From Ferrovaceae bacterium (GTDB lineage Bacteria; Pseudomonadota; Gammaproteobacteria; Burkholderiales; Ferrovaceae), in NCBI GenBank assembly GCA_027457225.1, contig DAIDTL010000088.1, forward strand, positions 1-5,043: a stretch of DNA of 5,043 nucleotides, in the 5' to 3' direction. The translations under genes were made by a program, and so were the position numbers. How positions within the stretch are numbered: the stretch's first letter is position 1; every line of letters begins with the position of its first letter. A model generated the notes under the pieces. The model did no database searches. It was not told the DNA's origin and saw only the letters and a program-made list of their open reading frames with translations. This document shows, in pieces, positions 4,903 to 5,043 of this stretch.

Positions 4903-5043
4903 ATGACCCAAGACGGACTATTGGAAAACGCCCCCGTATTTGCCATCGAAAAAATCTACATCAAGGATGCCTCGGTAGAAATTCCGAATGCACCCCAGAT
5001 TTTTTTGGAACGCGATACCCCGGAGATCGAAGTGCAACTGAAC
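4903..5043 (+). CDS. secB: Protein-export chaperone SecB (N-terminal part; gene runs off the window)
   Basis: The 47 visible residues match the SecB N-terminus: FAIEKIYIKDASVEIPNAP, then QIFLERDTPEIEVQLN. SecB is a cytoplasmic tetramer that keeps secretory precursors unfolded and hands them to SecA at the Sec translocase. The conserved EKIY(V/I)KD and E(V/I)PNAP signatures form the first beta-strand and the peptide-binding groove edge. An in-frame ATG at 4894 would add Met-Asn-Pro and overlap the grxC stop; 4903 is preferred because of ribosome-site spacing. The frame is open to the last base. About 100 residues are expected beyond the window, where gpsA often follows in related genomes. Confidence 0.95.
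   Translation, partial: MTQDGLLENAPVFAIEKIYIKDASVEIPNAPQIFLERDTPEIEVQLN

Overview
The window is a compact chromosomal housekeeping locus. It has about 55% GC by eye, short or no gaps between genes, and no mobile-element, tRNA or CRISPR signal. Its content and order suggest a Gram-negative proteobacterium, most likely a betaproteobacterium (Nitrosomonadales-like). This rests on remembered gene order (gpmA-envC-ctpA-moeB facing rhodanese-grxC-secB) and protein style, not on a search.

Two divergent transcription units face away from a gap of about 140 bases at 4048-4189. The left unit, on the minus strand, runs gpmA (4047-3298), envC (3288-2062), ctpA (2040-640) and moeB/thiF-like (636 to beyond base 1). 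It combines a glycolytic enzyme, a periplasmic activator of cell-wall amidases, a periplasmic/inner-membrane C-terminal processing protease, and a cytoplasmic E1-like adenylyltransferase. The gaps are 9, 21 and 3 bases, so the unit reads as one operon with tight translational linkage. All four genes lie in the same reading frame.

The right unit, on the plus strand, runs a membrane-anchored rhodanese-fold protein of YibN type (4190-4552), grxC (4622-4897) and secB (from 4903 or 4894 to beyond 5043). The layout matches the known gammaproteobacterial arrangement (gpmM-envC facing yibN-grxC-secB). Here, however, the cofactor-dependent mutase GpmA sits where the unrelated cofactor-independent enzyme GpmM is found in E. 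coli.

The most unusual signal is in the rhodanese gene. An in-frame TGA at 4550-4552 stops it after residue 120. The next 19 codons, in the same frame up to TAA 4610-4612, still encode the conserved end of the family (GVAAW, then NLP). This is either a fresh nonsense mutation, a sequence error, or a read-through/recoded stop. The protein also has no cysteine at all, so it cannot be a classical sulfurtransferase. The gap between the two units carries a candidate extended -10 promoter for each direction, a small dyad and a repeated GTCTG motif. No wholly new system was found.
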